Assembly: GCF_024362695.1 (NCBI RefSeq)
Contig: NC_065407.1
Coordinates: 13,268,001-13,332,000, forward strand
Direction of reading: 5' to 3'
DNA: 64,000 bases
From: Pectinophora gossypiella
Lineage: Eukaryota > Arthropoda > Insecta > Lepidoptera > Gelechiidae
This document shows, one piece after another, positions 63,724 to 64,000 of the stretch. The notes beneath the pieces were generated by a model that saw nothing but the letters and a program-made list of their open reading frames with translations, had not been told where the DNA came from and made no database searches. Made by a program: the position numbers and the translations under genes. How positions within the stretch are numbered: position 1 is the first letter of the stretch; the number at the start of each line of letters is the position of its first letter.

Positions 63724-64000
63724 AACAGCCTCCGTGGTCTAGTGGTTAGATCGTTAGGCTCACGATCTGGAGTTCCGGGTTCGATTCCCGATGGGAACAT
63801 TGTCGAAATCACTTTATGAGACTGTCCTTTGTTTGGTAAGGACTTTTCAGGCTTGAATCACCTGATTGTCCGAAAAAGTAAGATGATTCCGTGTTTCGGA
63901 GGGACGTTAAGCCGTTGGCCCCGGCTATTAGCCGTAAAAAAACACTTCCAACAACCCGCATTGGAGCAGCATGGTGGAGTATGCTCCATACCCCCTCCGG
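63724..64000 (+). repeat. tRNA-derived SINE, family B, cut by window end
   Basis: GCCTCCGTGGTCTAGTGGTT (A box TGGTCTAGTGG), GGGTTCGATTCCCGATGGG (B box), GGCTTGAATCACCTGATTGT, CCCGCATTGGAGCAGCATGG, GGAGTATGCTCCATACCCCC. It preserves the B box lost from the copy at 26817. The tail lies beyond the window. Confidence 0.8.

Noticed and set aside
1..64000. CRISPR arrays, bacterial operons, viral genomes
   Set aside because: No regularly spaced identical repeats, no dense coding on either strand and no viral-type ORFs are visible; the content is eukaryotic and repeat-rich.

Overview
The window looks like non-coding, repeat-dense insect chromosomal DNA, most likely from a moth or butterfly. The grounds are: AT-rich intergenic DNA; many copies of tRNA-derived SINEs with A and B boxes; C-terminal scraps of non-LTR retrotransposons of the GRGRPRR, DREKWKEEGEAFA and WMRAAQNRSSW types; and many short elements with inverted ends. 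I recall these families from lepidopteran genomes; no database was searched. I found no complete host protein-coding gene, tRNA gene, rRNA gene or CRISPR array. The open frames of 60 to 116 codons are mostly translations of repeats or chance frames. The stretch is either intergenic or the inside of very large introns.

Layout. 1-5.6 kb is a nest of insertions: a SINE holding a perfect hairpin, a chain of palindromic MITEs, and a MITE split by a 2.6-kb foldback element and by a separate 372-bp insert, followed by a LINE tail. 5.7-9 kb is mostly unexplained AT-rich sequence. 9-15 kb has scattered MITEs, SINE tails and LINE tails. 15.5-16.5 kb is a 962-bp TA-flanked transposon that keeps an intact pipsqueak-type helix-turn-helix frame and many GGATAGATGCC-like subterminal motifs. 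17-24.4 kb has LINE tails, a CTTGGCGACTCG minisatellite at two loci and a MITE sitting inside another palindrome. 24.8-27.5 kb gives the cleanest insertion histories: two SINEs with exact target duplications, a MITE with a TA duplication, and a TAA-flanked MITE with its empty site in an adjacent tandem copy. 28-32 kb carries a SINE family that joins a tRNA-like head to 5S rRNA-like promoter boxes.

32.07-36.15 kb is a large, apparently perfect inverted duplication: arms of 1,666 bp, a 250-bp spacer, and an extra direct copy of the spacer plus part of an arm. The order fits two template switches, or an assembly error. 36-45 kb is sparse, with SINE and MITE fragments. 45.5-46.7 kb has a possible exon and a 635-bp transposon relic with 61-bp inverted ends and a frameshifted transposase N-terminus. 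47-56 kb holds nested repeats and a 140-bp tandem duplication. 56-64 kb is largely unexplained apart from MITEs, one SINE with a target duplication, and a SINE cut by the window end.

The elements interact. Two SINE families share a 3' tail with RTE-like LINE scraps in the same window, which suggests shared retrotransposition machinery. MITEs insert into older MITEs and SINEs, so relative ages can be read directly. Repeat letters (A to Z) are labels for this report only.
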